64,000 bases of DNA from Dichetophora obliterata (taxonomy: Eukaryota; Arthropoda; Insecta; Diptera; Sciomyzidae): positions 17,254,210-17,318,209 of the forward strand of contig OY986440.1 in NCBI GenBank assembly GCA_963920525.1, in the 5' to 3' direction. This document shows, one piece after another, positions 47,404-57,918 of this stretch. The stretch's first letter is position 1; the number at the start of each line of letters is the position of its first letter. Both the position numbers and the translations under genes were made by a program. The notes below the pieces were generated by a model. It was not told the origin of the DNA and ran no database searches. It was given only the letters and a program-made list of their open reading frames with translations.

Positions 47404-49443
47404 AAAAAAATATATTTTTTTTTTTTAATACCATTGACTATCTATAGCACGGGGGTGGGCACGAGTAAGACCAATAAGAGCCACATTAAGATTTTTAATA
47501 CCTTTGAAAGAGCCATGCCGTACTTCAAATTAAAAAAAAAATACGTAACAAGTTTTAATAAGCTCATCAAAAAAATTAAGGATAAAGAAAAAATTTTTAA
47601 TTTTCTTTAGGTAGTTTTGAAAGTCTGTAACTTCTTAAAAAATTATCGTACAGAGATTTTAAAAAATCTTATTAAAGCTTGATGTTTCTAGTATAGAAAT
47701 AAAATCGTTGGTGCCCCTGTTTGTGATCACATAACTTCTGGACGACTTTACTGAGTATGGTCATGAGTCACAACATGACATATTAAACTTCACCCACATT
47801 TATGGAAGACAGGTCATCTAGTAACCTCAAAAATAGCAAAAAAGCAGTGTTTTTGGTTACTTCTGCATACTTTACTTTTCTTAAAAAAAACAGTTATGTA
47901 TGGTAATATATATATATATAATTATTTATATTTACTTTCTTTTTTCAAACAAGTTACAAAATTAAAAAATTGAATATAGAAACTTGTACGATTGGATTTT
48001 CCTTGACTATATTTATATATATAATATTAATATATTTTAAAAGTTCTCATAAAATTATTTATATATATATATTATATATATATATCTGATTTAATGACAA
48101 ATATTCGAGAGTTCCGACTTTAACACTACATATATATATTTTATTATAGTTTTTATTTTCCCTTTTTTTATTTTTAGTAATATGCTTTTTAATTTTAAAT
48201 ACATGTCAATAAAATTTGCTTATTTTTCGATTTTATAAATATTTGGTATATTTTTTTTAATAACTTTTACATTAATGTAATAACGTTCGAACGTTGATGT
48301 GTAAAAATGCAATGACTTTTTTTATATAATTTTTATAGAAATTCTTGTCTTTTACGACTTAAGAGATTCGGATGACCGTTTGGCGCAATTTTCGCATGCG
48401 CTATGAAGCAATATATTATGTATATAAGCTTATGCGAACTTAAAGTAAACAAATAAGTTCTTAATTACACGTTTTTTTTAAATATTTTTTTTATTATTGC
48501 AAAGTTTTTAATTATTCCATTTAGGTATTTTTTTAAAACCAATTTTACAACCTTTCGAAAATGTTTTTGTAAACAGAAAGTAAAAATTTTTGAGAAACAA
48601 CACACGCAATTCTAAACTATGTAAAGTAATTAGAAGTTGCTGAAAGCAATTCATTAAAATTTAAATCAAAGTTGACTTAACGTCAATTTAAATACATTTT
48701 AGTTACATTTAATTGTGCAGCGGAATAACAGAAATGCGTAAACAAAATTGGAATTTATTCTATCTATAGTAAACCGAACTCAACCCAAAGATAGCTTTTC
48801 TCTAAAACTTTTTATGGTTTATCTTAAAAAAGAATAGACTTAGTTGGCTAAAGAACCCAACCACCGGGTTCTACTTTGAATTAATGCGTTGAGTGCGTTT
48901 CTATTATTTGCGCAACACTAAATATCTTTAGTATGGATTTAATTGTTTTATCTTAAATTTGTTCATATTTTTTTCCTTCAAGTTCCTTTTATTCAATTAT
49001 TAAAAATTAATGCAAATAGTACATGCGTATGAATGTATTTTATATCGATAGAATTGTAATAAGTATCTGTATATATATATAAATATATGACTTTATATAT
49101 TCTTAATTTGTTGTTTTATTTCATATGTATGTATGTATGTAAATAAGAAAATTCATAGTAATATATATATTTATGTATATATATTATTGTTTTTACTTTT
49201 ATTTTTTGCTTATATATTTTTATTTTGCTTTACTTCAGTCATAAAGTTCTCGTGCACAAATTTTAAAATTTTTTATATAAATACTATTTTTTAATTTTTT
49301 GTTTTAATCTTTATCGTTACAGTGATAAAACTAAAAGCTATGTGACTGAGTATGTTTGTGTTTCTGTGTACTCGGTAAAAAATCTTGGAATAGATTTTAA
49401 TGCTTTTTGGTCTGATAGCCAATATATGTCCACACTAAGATTG
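47404..49443. other. Very AT-rich non-coding stretch with microsatellites
   Basis: TA-rich simple repeats at about 47909-47935, 48057-48085 and 49070-49090, and an ATGT tetranucleotide run at about 49123-49142. No gene or RNA recognised. Confidence 0.6.
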
Positions 49444-49695
49444 TATATCGTCGCTGCGCCTACAAAAATGGTTATGTGATTTTTGTCAATTTTTTTATAT
49501 TGCATATTTTATTAACACTATCTATCGCCCATATTTCTGCAATTGCTGTTTCTTTAGATCTCTTTTGGTTTAGAAGTGATCAAAACTGCTATGTGCTCGC
49601 AGTAGTAGAAATGCTCTAAAAAATCAGTTTTTTTGCTCTCCTAAAAAGTTGCTGAAAAACACATAACCATTTTTGTATGCACAGTGACGATATAT
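49444..49695. mobile_element. 252-bp MITE with TATATCGTCGCTG ends
   Basis: TATATCGTCGCTGCGCCTAC (49445) plus AAAAATGGTTATGTG pairs with CACATAACCATTTTTGTATG and CAGTGACGATATA at 49660-49695. Arms of about 40 bases with small differences; non-coding interior. Confidence 0.8.
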
Positions 49696-49792
49696 AAAAT
49701 TTACTACTGGCCAAATATTAAAAAAGAATTTTAAATAAATATCTGTATTCCAATTTAATGCTCAGTTCGTGTTTGGTTTTTGGAAAAAAAAA

Positions 49793-49871
49793 GTTGTGAG
49801 ACTCGAACCCACAACGCTCAGCTTATAAGCTGAACTAGAGCCAAACTAAAGCCACTGAGCTATTCAGTGAC
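49793..49871 (-). tRNA. tRNA-derived sequence (pseudo-tRNA or SINE head)
   Basis: On the minus strand an A-box-like TAGCTCAGTGG is followed about 45 bases later by a B box GGTTCGAGTCT. A stem AGCTTATAAGCT lies where an anticodon arm would be (possible UAU). A run of ten T follows directly, as a Pol III terminator would. The 5' GTCACTG and the 3' end do not pair as an acceptor stem, and the D-arm to anticodon spacing is too long, so a normal tRNA is unlikely. Confidence 0.5.
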
Positions 49872-50762
49872 ATGTAGAAAAGACTGATAAACATACACAA
49901 GAATCGAACTCTACACAAAATATTGTTGTAATACCTTGAATTGTATTGAATTTTAATACAAAATATAGGTATAAAAAATATGTTGTAATCCCTCTTTTAT
50001 ATTGAAATTTGTAATTAAAATTGCTTTTATTGAAATTTATTCCAGGATTTTTAACCGTCTATGAGCTTGATTGATCATGTTTTACTTTATTCTCTCATTT
50101 GGAGTTTTACGAAACTAAGCACTGACTAAGCAAATGGAAAGTTTTGTTAACACAATATAGATTAATTTTTTTCATCAGCTAATCTGACATTATCTTTAAG
50201 GACCGAACAATCACAGGGGGAGGGGAGGGTTAATGATTTTTTTGTTTGTTTGCTGAGACATAGTGTTTGTTTGCTAGAGTACTATCCGGTTTCCTATTCA
50301 TGTTGAGTGAAAACATGGAGAAAGTTGTAAGAACTTTTCTACGAAAGCTAATGAAAATTTGTAGTTGTAAGTAGTTGTAGTGGTGACTTTCCATGAGTTA
50401 AATACAGAACAGTACTACTGTCTTCAAATGTAAACGTAACTGGTCACTGGTAAGAAACTTTTAAGCAAAAAAAACCGATTTCAAAATCACTACAAAGTAA
50501 AAAATAATTTTAAATTTATTTTCCTATTAATTTCTTGGTCATACCTGATAATTTATTTATATATTTTATTATATTGGAAATCTTACTTTAATTTTTTCTA
50601 ATTTGTTTTATTACCATAAATATATTAATTTTTTTATGAATATAAAACCTTTAAAGTTGGCGCTAATATAATTAAACTTTTATAAAATTAACGCTTTCGA
50701 TCACTGAACATAATAACGAAAGCTTTTGTTTGTTGGGAAGTGCGCCTGTTACTCGCTATCTT

Positions 50763-50917
50763 ATACCCCTTTTCCACACGGAAAGTTTTCTTGCCGGCAA
50801 GTCTGCGGTACAGGCAAGTTTTTCTTCTTTGCTGTTCTTTCTCTGATGCTGTGCTCTTCTTTTCTTTGTATTTTCGACTTGCTAGCAAGTAAAATTGCCG
50901 TGTGGAAAAAGGGGTAT
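50763..50917. mobile_element. 155-bp MITE
   Basis: TACCCCTTTTCCACACGG (50764) and the near-complement CCGTGTGGAAAAAGGGGTA ending at 50917. Arms extend through CTTGCCGGCAAG / CTTGCTAGCAAG. Inserted within the larger foldback element. Confidence 0.8.
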
Positions 50918-50952
50918 TAATGCACTCAGTGCATAACTTCGCGTCTTAAAAC

Positions 50953-51392
50953 GGGGTACACATTAACGTTCCTGAGCAAGGTTGATAATATAGGTTAAGT
51001 CACTTGAGAGAAAAGCACTCTTTTTTCGCCTTTGTTCGTACTGCCAAAGTAGCTGTTAGCTAAAAATTGTACAGATTCAGGTTTTTTTTCTTGATTTCCT
51101 TTCATCCATTCTGACAGTTCGACCGAACTTCTCTTAAGTGACTTAACCTTTATGAATCAACCTTGATCCTGAGTCACACTCAAATATTCAACCCCAAAAA
51201 TTTCTGTGGTTGACTGCACTAAAATCGCTTAAAACGAGGAACACATTAGCGATCGTGAGTGACACTCATGCTAAAATTCTCTCTTTTTACGCAGGTTCAC
51301 GTGTGTGGCCTTTCGTCATTCAACAGTCAACCAGAGAAATTTTTGTGGTTGAATTTTTGAGTGTCACTCAGGATCGTTAATGTGTATCCCAC
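50953..51392. mobile_element. 440-bp inverted-repeat element with internal duplications
   Basis: GGGGTACACATTAACGTTCC (50953) pairs with the right end (GATCGTTAATGTGTATCCC). Inside, AAGTCACTTGAGAG and CTCTTAAGTGACTT form another inverted pair (50999 and 51132), and TTTCTGTGGTTGA / TTTTTGTGGTTGA are direct repeats. It looks like two related MITEs, one within the other. Confidence 0.7.
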
Positions 51393-51673
51393 TTAAGTCT
51401 CATTCGTATTGGCAGTTTAGGTATGGTAAAAAGCTTTCTTCAAAGATTTTTTTATTCAAAAATAAATTAATATATTTGTGAAAATAAAACACATAAGAAA
51501 AAATTTAAATAATAAGATTTTGAATATAATATATATATATTTATAATGATTTATCAGATATGAGCAAGAAATTAATAGGAAAATAAATCTAAAATTATTT
51601 TTTACTTTGTAGTGATTTTGAAGTCGATTTTTTTTTGCTTCTTTCTTTCTTAAAAATATGGTAAATTAATAAT

Positions 51674-51990
51674 AACGAATTTTTGTACTCTAGTATCAAT
51701 ATTATTCAAGATACAGTATTTTTATTATAGCGACACCATCTTTGTAGAATTCAGCCTATTTTCTTGGTCTTTTGTTATAATTGTTGTACCGAATTTCAGT
51801 ACTCTAGTGTCAATATCAACTGAGATACAGTGTTTTCTTATAGTGACACGCCCTTTGTTGAAATCCGTCCACTTTTTTATCGTGTTTTGTAATAATTCTT
51901 CCCATTCTTGTAACGAATTTTATTACCCTAGTGTCAATATTATTCGAGATACAGTGTTTTTTTTATATTGACACTGCCCTTTGTCCAATA
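51674..51990. repeat. Three degenerate tandem repeats, about 115-120 bp each
   Basis: Units begin at about 51677, 51790 and 51912 with CGAATTT..TACTCTAGT-TCAATAT, then GAGATACAGT and a TATAG/TTGACAC block. The period varies between 114 and 123 bases. Old minisatellite-like array. Confidence 0.8.
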
Positions 51991-52241
51991 ACGCCCCCTT
52001 AATTGAGCACCTCCGTGTTCAATGTCTATCTGTTGACAAAAAATTACGACAATCGGGCAAGGCTTTAGGAGTTATCGATGTACATGCATTAAAAGAAAAA
52101 TAAAATAAAAGAAACCAACGAAATTCAGAACTTACTCCTTTTTTAAGTCGGCTAAAAACTGTCCGGCTACATCGTGTTGTGCAGTAGCACGACAAGTTCG
52201 GCATGCGATGTGGATTGTACTCACTACATCAGAAATACATT

Positions 52242-52622
52242 AGGGGTATTCACGGGTTGATGCGAACTTTCACATCATTCCAACAGCAAACATATTGGAA
52301 GCAATTTTGCAACTCTTCTTGAATTACGCACTACTCAAACCAATTGCGGGAACGCACAAGCAGAGATGCTAAATAGATGATTCATGATTTGGTTGTTTTC
52401 AAACATAGTTGCCACCTGGGTAAAACTTTAAAAAGGTTAAGTTTGTACGTAGATTTTAATAACTTTTTATGATTTTGAAATAAGGTGGCAATATATTTAC
52501 TGTTCATTCGACATTTAATTTTATTGTATAATTAAGTTGCAATATTGATGTTCACGCGTTAGTGCGCAAAATATCTTGCATTTTCACACTCTTGCAATTC
52601 GCAACAACCCGTGAATACCCCT
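52242..52622. mobile_element. Harbinger-like short element H1 (381 bp), ATT duplication
   Basis: AGGGGTATTCACGGGTTG (52242) and its complement CAACCCGTGAATACCCCT ending at 52622. ATT on both sides (52239-52241, 52623-52625). No transposase. Confidence 0.9.
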
Positions 52623-53175
52623 ATTGCATTCAGTGCACTTGCCAGTGCAATTGAGGACTTGCACACTTTACAAAAACAAAATACACGTGCGTCAAAAATC
52701 TGCACATCTGCATTGCTACTGTAACGGACACCGTTTTGAGACAAGTGAGGAATTAAAAGCCGAATTCATAACGTCTTTTTGTTGTCACGAAAACGATCGC
52801 TAAATGGTAAACCACGGACATAATGGCATGAAACTTGAAAAAACTGATTTGTCCGTACCTATAAATCGAGCTGACCAGTCCCGTTTACATTGGAACACTA
52901 CTTCATAGTCGTGTATGAAAAGTCATACAAAATGTTTAACAGTTTCTGTTCTAAGATTGTGTGCCAGTAGTTCAAATTAATTAGGCTAGGTTGTGACGCC
53001 TTTTGACCTGTAGCTCGGTTCTATAGCTTTTATTTTTTAGCAGGTCTATCAGCTTATTTGACTTTTATATATAACGAGTTGTCAGTAGCTCGGTTTTGCA
53101 AATTTTGTGACAAATAGTCACTATTCTGACTTAACGGTATTTGATTTAAAAATACTCACTTTTGCGACAACTAGT

Positions 53176-53639
53176 AGGGGTATTCACGATGTGCTATATT
53201 TACCCTTCGTAATTGTGCATTTTTGATAAATTTCATATTTGTAGTAAATTTAGTAAAATTACAAAACAAAATGCAGTGTTCAAAATACAACCCTGTGGCA
53301 AAAATATAACGACGGAATCCTATAGGTTTTTTTTGTAAATTTCGTTGTGTATTTGATCAGCTGATCGCAAAAGCATTTCTACTCAACATGGAGGAAGCTA
53401 CCGGCTACGCTATAAGTTTATTTAATAAAAATTAATATAATTTAGTTTTTCGTTTAAATTTGTTTATGATTTCCTTAAGTTATATTGTGATTTTAATGAA
53501 TATTTCCAAACAAAAGTACATACACAAACCAGCTGATTTAAAAAATACAATTTAATATTGAAGGTTCGTTTTAAATAAGTTGTAAATATTGTAAATTTTG
53601 AAAATATTATCATAAATACACCACATCGTGAATACCCTT
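53176..53639. mobile_element. Harbinger-like short element H2 (464 bp)
   Basis: AGGGGTATTCACGATGTG (53176) and the complement CACATCGTGAATACCCTT ending at 53639. The interior (GATCAGCTGATCGCAAAAGC, TTCTACTCAACATGG) is the inverse of the element at 55938-56368. Target duplication not visible. Confidence 0.85.
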
Positions 53640-55937
53640 TATAAAAAAAAGAATTGGTGAGTGTGCTGTGAGAAGGTTCTATGAACTCCGTGATGAATAG
53701 AGAACACAAGCAAACGTACGAAAGTAAAACAAATGGTACAACACCTTGTGTATCTGAATTTTATCTGTGTTGATTTTAGAAATCATAAAGTTAAAAAATT
53801 TAAAAATAATACAGTGTGCTTTATTTGGTTATCCAAGAACAGAACCGAGCTTTCGAGTATTCGCATAACTCCACCAATTGGTATGTTTAAAAACTTGACG
53901 TAAAAAATTTATGAAATTCCTAAGATTTACGGAATAGAAGAAGTCAATTTAAACATGAACTTATTTGCTAAGAATTTTTTTTAATTAAAATTAAAATTAA
54001 ATAATTAAATAATAAAGTTTTCAGAATAATTTTAGTGTCGAAAATGAAACTTGCGTATCGGAAAAAGAATAAAAAAGCATAAGAATATGTGTCATTTTGT
54101 GTTTTCTAATTAGCAATTGATTATTCTAAAACACCATTTTTATAGTCTAATTTAACGAAAATATATTTCCTATAACTAATTACTAGCAGATACAACTGAA
54201 ATTTTTAGCTGTAATCCAATTTAACGAATTTTGGAGCTATCGTCATTAACATTTTTAAGGTATATTCTAAGGAAGTTCAAATCGGAACTACCAAACAAAG
54301 TGACTTCACGAAAAGTCAATATTTTCGAATTCTACAAAAATATTCCTATGGCTTGTTAATCTTGTACATAAATCTTAGTTTTGATCTCAAATCTGCACTT
54401 TCGGTTTAAAATTTCCAAACCAAAGCAAGTACCTTCCTTCTGATTTCACCTCCCTCCAGGGAATACAAACAATAAATATAGCTTTTTGTATCAGTTGAGC
54501 TGAAAAAATTATGTGCTACATTTTAACTATTTCTTGTCTACTAAGAGAAAATCCTAAATAACATATTCGAAATGTTTTTAATTTCAAGAAAGTTTTAGAA
54601 AATTCAATATTGACATTTTAACACCTAGAGCTAGACTGATGTGAAATTTTGTTAAACAAAATATTGCAACTTTACGTTTATTTTATTATCTAATTGGCCT
54701 GTTTTTGGAATTTATCTGAAAAAATAGTTTTAATAATTTTTTTTTTTTTAAGATATGTAGAATTGAACATTTTTTTAAATGTAGAAGAAAAATTAAAAAA
54801 AAATATCATGAAAATTTTTTAAAATGGGAAATAGAAAACTCCAACATTTTTTTTTTATTTCTACTTATCCAAATCGTGTAAGAGTATAAAAAAATCTGCA
54901 ATTGTTTTTCCGCAAAACAATTTAAAAATTCATGGTCAGCGGGCGAAAATGGTATAAGGACTTGTATACAAAAATTTCGTGCAACAGAAGCAGACGAAAA
55001 TGTTACCTTTTTGAATTGTAATATTTGAATCTCTGTATTCAATTGTAAGTGAGACTGGTCAATTTAAGCTGCGCGGCCTTTATGGATACGGTTAAATTAC
55101 ATTTGAACACAGTTGTATGTCGATTTATACCAGTATGAATATAGTTACATCAATATCAATCGATGTCGAAACCATTTCCAACTCTAGTTCAAAAAAGATC
55201 AATTAAGGAAGTCTATTTGAAATTCAACAAAAATCATTTTAAATTTAGAAACGATCCAATGAAATTCAGAAAATATGAAAAAAAACGATATTTCTGAATT
55301 TCAATTGATATTTTTTTAAAAAATTTAAATCTAACTATTTAACTATTCAAATGATCTTGTCTGGATTTCAACTTATCTTTTCGGAATATCAATTGGAAAT
55401 GGTAGTTGTTATATTTGTGTATCGACATTTAGCAACACAAACACAATTCAGCATAAGAAATGATAGTTTATCTGTTGAAAAACTCTAAGCCCAATACTAC
55501 CCAGACCAATTTAAACTTTTGAGTGGCTTAGATTAAAAAATGCCCAAGCCCGCTTTTTACTGTCTTGAGAAAAGTTAAAAAACTGATATACGGGAACAGC
55601 TGTATTGAAATTTTTATAAACAAATATCGTGAGAATTATACAAAAAACCACAGAGTTATTGTAAAAAATATTCGGCTTAACAAGTTTTCTTGTTTTCCAG
55701 TTTTCAACCAAAACGGTATAAAAATGTACTGTTTTTAAGAAATACTTAAGAAAATAATTTCAAATTAGGCCTAACATTTTCCAGACATACGACGACAAAA
55801 ATGTCTTCTTAAAATATCTCGAATTTCTTTTTTTTACTTTGCCAGTTTTGATACTTAGTCTCTCAATTAGTGCCGCTTGCAGTGTACTACCCCTGTCTTT
55901 CTTATGCGTTAGAATATTAAGATGTAAGTTATTCAAT
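53640..55937. other. AT-rich non-coding stretch
   Basis: Lies between two oppositely oriented members of the same short-element family. No protein-like frame, RNA gene or strong repeat was recognised. Confidence 0.5.
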
Positions 55938-56368
55938 AGGGGTATTCACGATGTGGTGCATTTGTGATACATTTTCACATTATTTACAACTTATTGTTAA
56001 CAAACCTTCAATAGTCTTGTATTGTAAAAATCAGTTAATTTTTTTACGTATTTTTGTTTGGAAATTTATATTGAAATCATAATTAAAATGTAGGAATCAT
56101 AAAAAAAAATAAAACGAAACACTACACTATATTATTTTTTATCAAATAAACTTACAGCGCATTCGGTAGCTTCTTCTATGTTGAGTAGAAATGTTTTTGC
56201 GATCAGCTGATCACATATATAACAAAATTTACAAAGAAGACAATAGGAGGTTGTATTTTGAACACTGCGCATTTTGTTTTTGTAACTTTACAAAATATAC
56301 TAAAAAATAACAAATTTATCAAAAATACACGATACTTGTATCAAATACCCCACACTGTGAATACCCCT
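55938..56368. mobile_element. Harbinger-like short element H3 (431 bp), AAT duplication
   Basis: AGGGGTATTCACGATGTGG (55938) and CACACTGTGAATACCCCT ending at 56368, with AAT on each side (55935-55937, 56369-56371). Same family as H2 in opposite orientation. Confidence 0.9.
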
Positions 56369-56758
56369 AATGGAAACCTAATTTGAAACTTGCGCATAAC
56401 AAACACCTTTCTTATTGTTTTTGTTCTGTTTATGAATTAGCGTTTAAAGATTAAAATGTTATATTTACATAAATATTTTATAGTTATTTACTTATAATTA
56501 ATCATGCATTTACACGAACACATTTGTGGATTATATTTTCTAAAGGTCTTTAATAAATTGTAATGAGTATTTTTTATTTCTATTTATCAAATTTGATAAT
56601 TTACATATATTTAAAAATAAAATACTGACTACTCTTGAAGGACTACAGTTGACTGATAATAAATAACAAAAGCAAACAAGCAAAACCATAGAGTGAGGAC
56701 TTAATAATGCTATTAACACATAAAGGACTACGTGCAAGTTCCACTGGCGTGTTAGAAC

Positions 56759-56991
56759 TTATATCTGTGTCGATAAGCAATAATCGCTTCAGTCGACTTA
56801 AGACAGAATTGAGTTATTCCACGCATATAGCACTATGAACATACAAAATCTGGAGCTTCTTGTGTGACCTAAGCCAACACTATGACACGAAAACTAAAGA
56901 CGCTTTCATATAACTTTAATGGCGATTGAAAACTCTGAAGCAAGATTGCTCGAAACTTGAAATGAGATTTAAGCTGTTATTGCTTATCGAC
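56759..56991. mobile_element. MITE family A, copy 2
   Basis: Left end TGTGTCGATAAGCAATAA and right end TTATTGCTTATCGAC are inverse of one another; the interior matches 457-686 (AGTCGACTTAAGACAG, ACGCATATAG, AAATCTGGAGCTTCT). This copy has both ends. Confidence 0.8.
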
Positions 56992-57147
56992 TGTTTTTGT
57001 TTTTATGTAATGTGTCATTTGTTTTTGTTTTTACATAATACGCCTGTAAAATTAGAAAATAAAAATTGTCCGGCTACAGCAAATTCTGCAGCCGCATGAC
57101 AAGCTCGACATGCGATGTGGATTGTATTACATTTTTCTCAACACATT

Positions 57148-57658
57148 AGGATAATTCACGGTCTTGTTGCATCGTTGCAAATACAAAATTTGCTGCTTTT
57201 ACAGAAACAAAAAGCATTGATATGCATTTGCTATAACAAAAGGCTGTGCATATGCAAATCCGATAATACTGCATGGCGCTATTGTGAATGAATGTGTTCT
57301 TTTTCGGTGAACACCTCCACCGATACTTTTTGAACACCGCTGATTGAGCAGCTGTTTTCATTGGATCATTATCATAGTCAAAATAAAAGTCGACTCTAAA
57401 TTTGGGTTAAGCATTTTTGACAGTTCTTTATTATAATATGTTGTCAAAAACCTTCAATAAATTTAGAGTCGGCTTTTATTTTGACTATGATAATGGGCCA
57501 TTGTTAACATTTTTAGCCACAAAAAATTTAATTTACTATAAAAGCAAGAAGTGGCTAAAAAAATTTGAATGAGTTCTTCCATCATCAAAAATGGAACGGA
57601 ATAAGAAATTCGAACTAAATGAAGAAACAGCTGTTGCAAACCATTTGCTAAGTGAAGG
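57148..57658. mobile_element. Harbinger-like repeat H4, target of the P-like insertion
   Basis: Begins AGGATAATTCACGGTCTTGT after ATT (57145-57147) and matches the repeat at 62931-63780 (CTTGTTGCAT, TTTTACA-AAACAAAAAGCATT, GCATTTGCTATA-CAAAAGGCTG, CACC-CCACCGATACTTT). It contains a family C MITE (57361-57501). A short frame from 57591 (MERNKKFELNEETAVANHLL) runs into the P-like insertion and, past it, would meet a GTACGT donor-like site. The P-like element therefore split it at 57658. The right end of the repeat is not identified. Confidence 0.65.
57361..57501. mobile_element. MITE family C, copy 2 (141-bp palindrome)
   Basis: Same structure as 28786-28927: ATTATCATAGTCAAAATAA near the left end and the complement ending TGATAATGGGCCA at 57500. 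The two copies are close to identical in the arms, which suggests recent activity. Confidence 0.9.
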
Positions 57659-57918
57659 CATGGCAGAATAACCAGGTAGGGTAAAGAGATTCACCCATAG
57701 AAGTAAAATATAAAGAAATGGTGTTTCTCTCACACACAGTGTATGTGTACTGCGGCTTTTTTTCTGACTGATTAGTATAGATTTTTGACAACTGCGATCT
57801 CACTGCAAAGCAAAACAAAGTGCTCAAAGAAAATATTGAAAAAACGAAATTAAAAGCGATTATTATTTCTAAAATTAATTAAGTTTATAAAATTAATACA
57901 ATAAGAAACATTTTAATT

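Larger units (their letters stand above)
50453..51648. mobile_element. Foldback element, about 1.2 kb, with two nested MITEs
   Basis: Outer arms (about 50453-50670 and 51430-51648) are inverted copies, e.g. TCACTACAAAGTAAAAAATA at 50487 against its inverse near 51597-51615. The interior holds two further palindromic elements (50763-50917 and 50953-51392). No coding sequence. Confidence 0.8.

Noticed and set aside
53464..53709. 81-codon minus-strand open frame
   Set aside because: Lies across the right end of short element H2; hydrophobic, AT-driven composition without conserved motifs.
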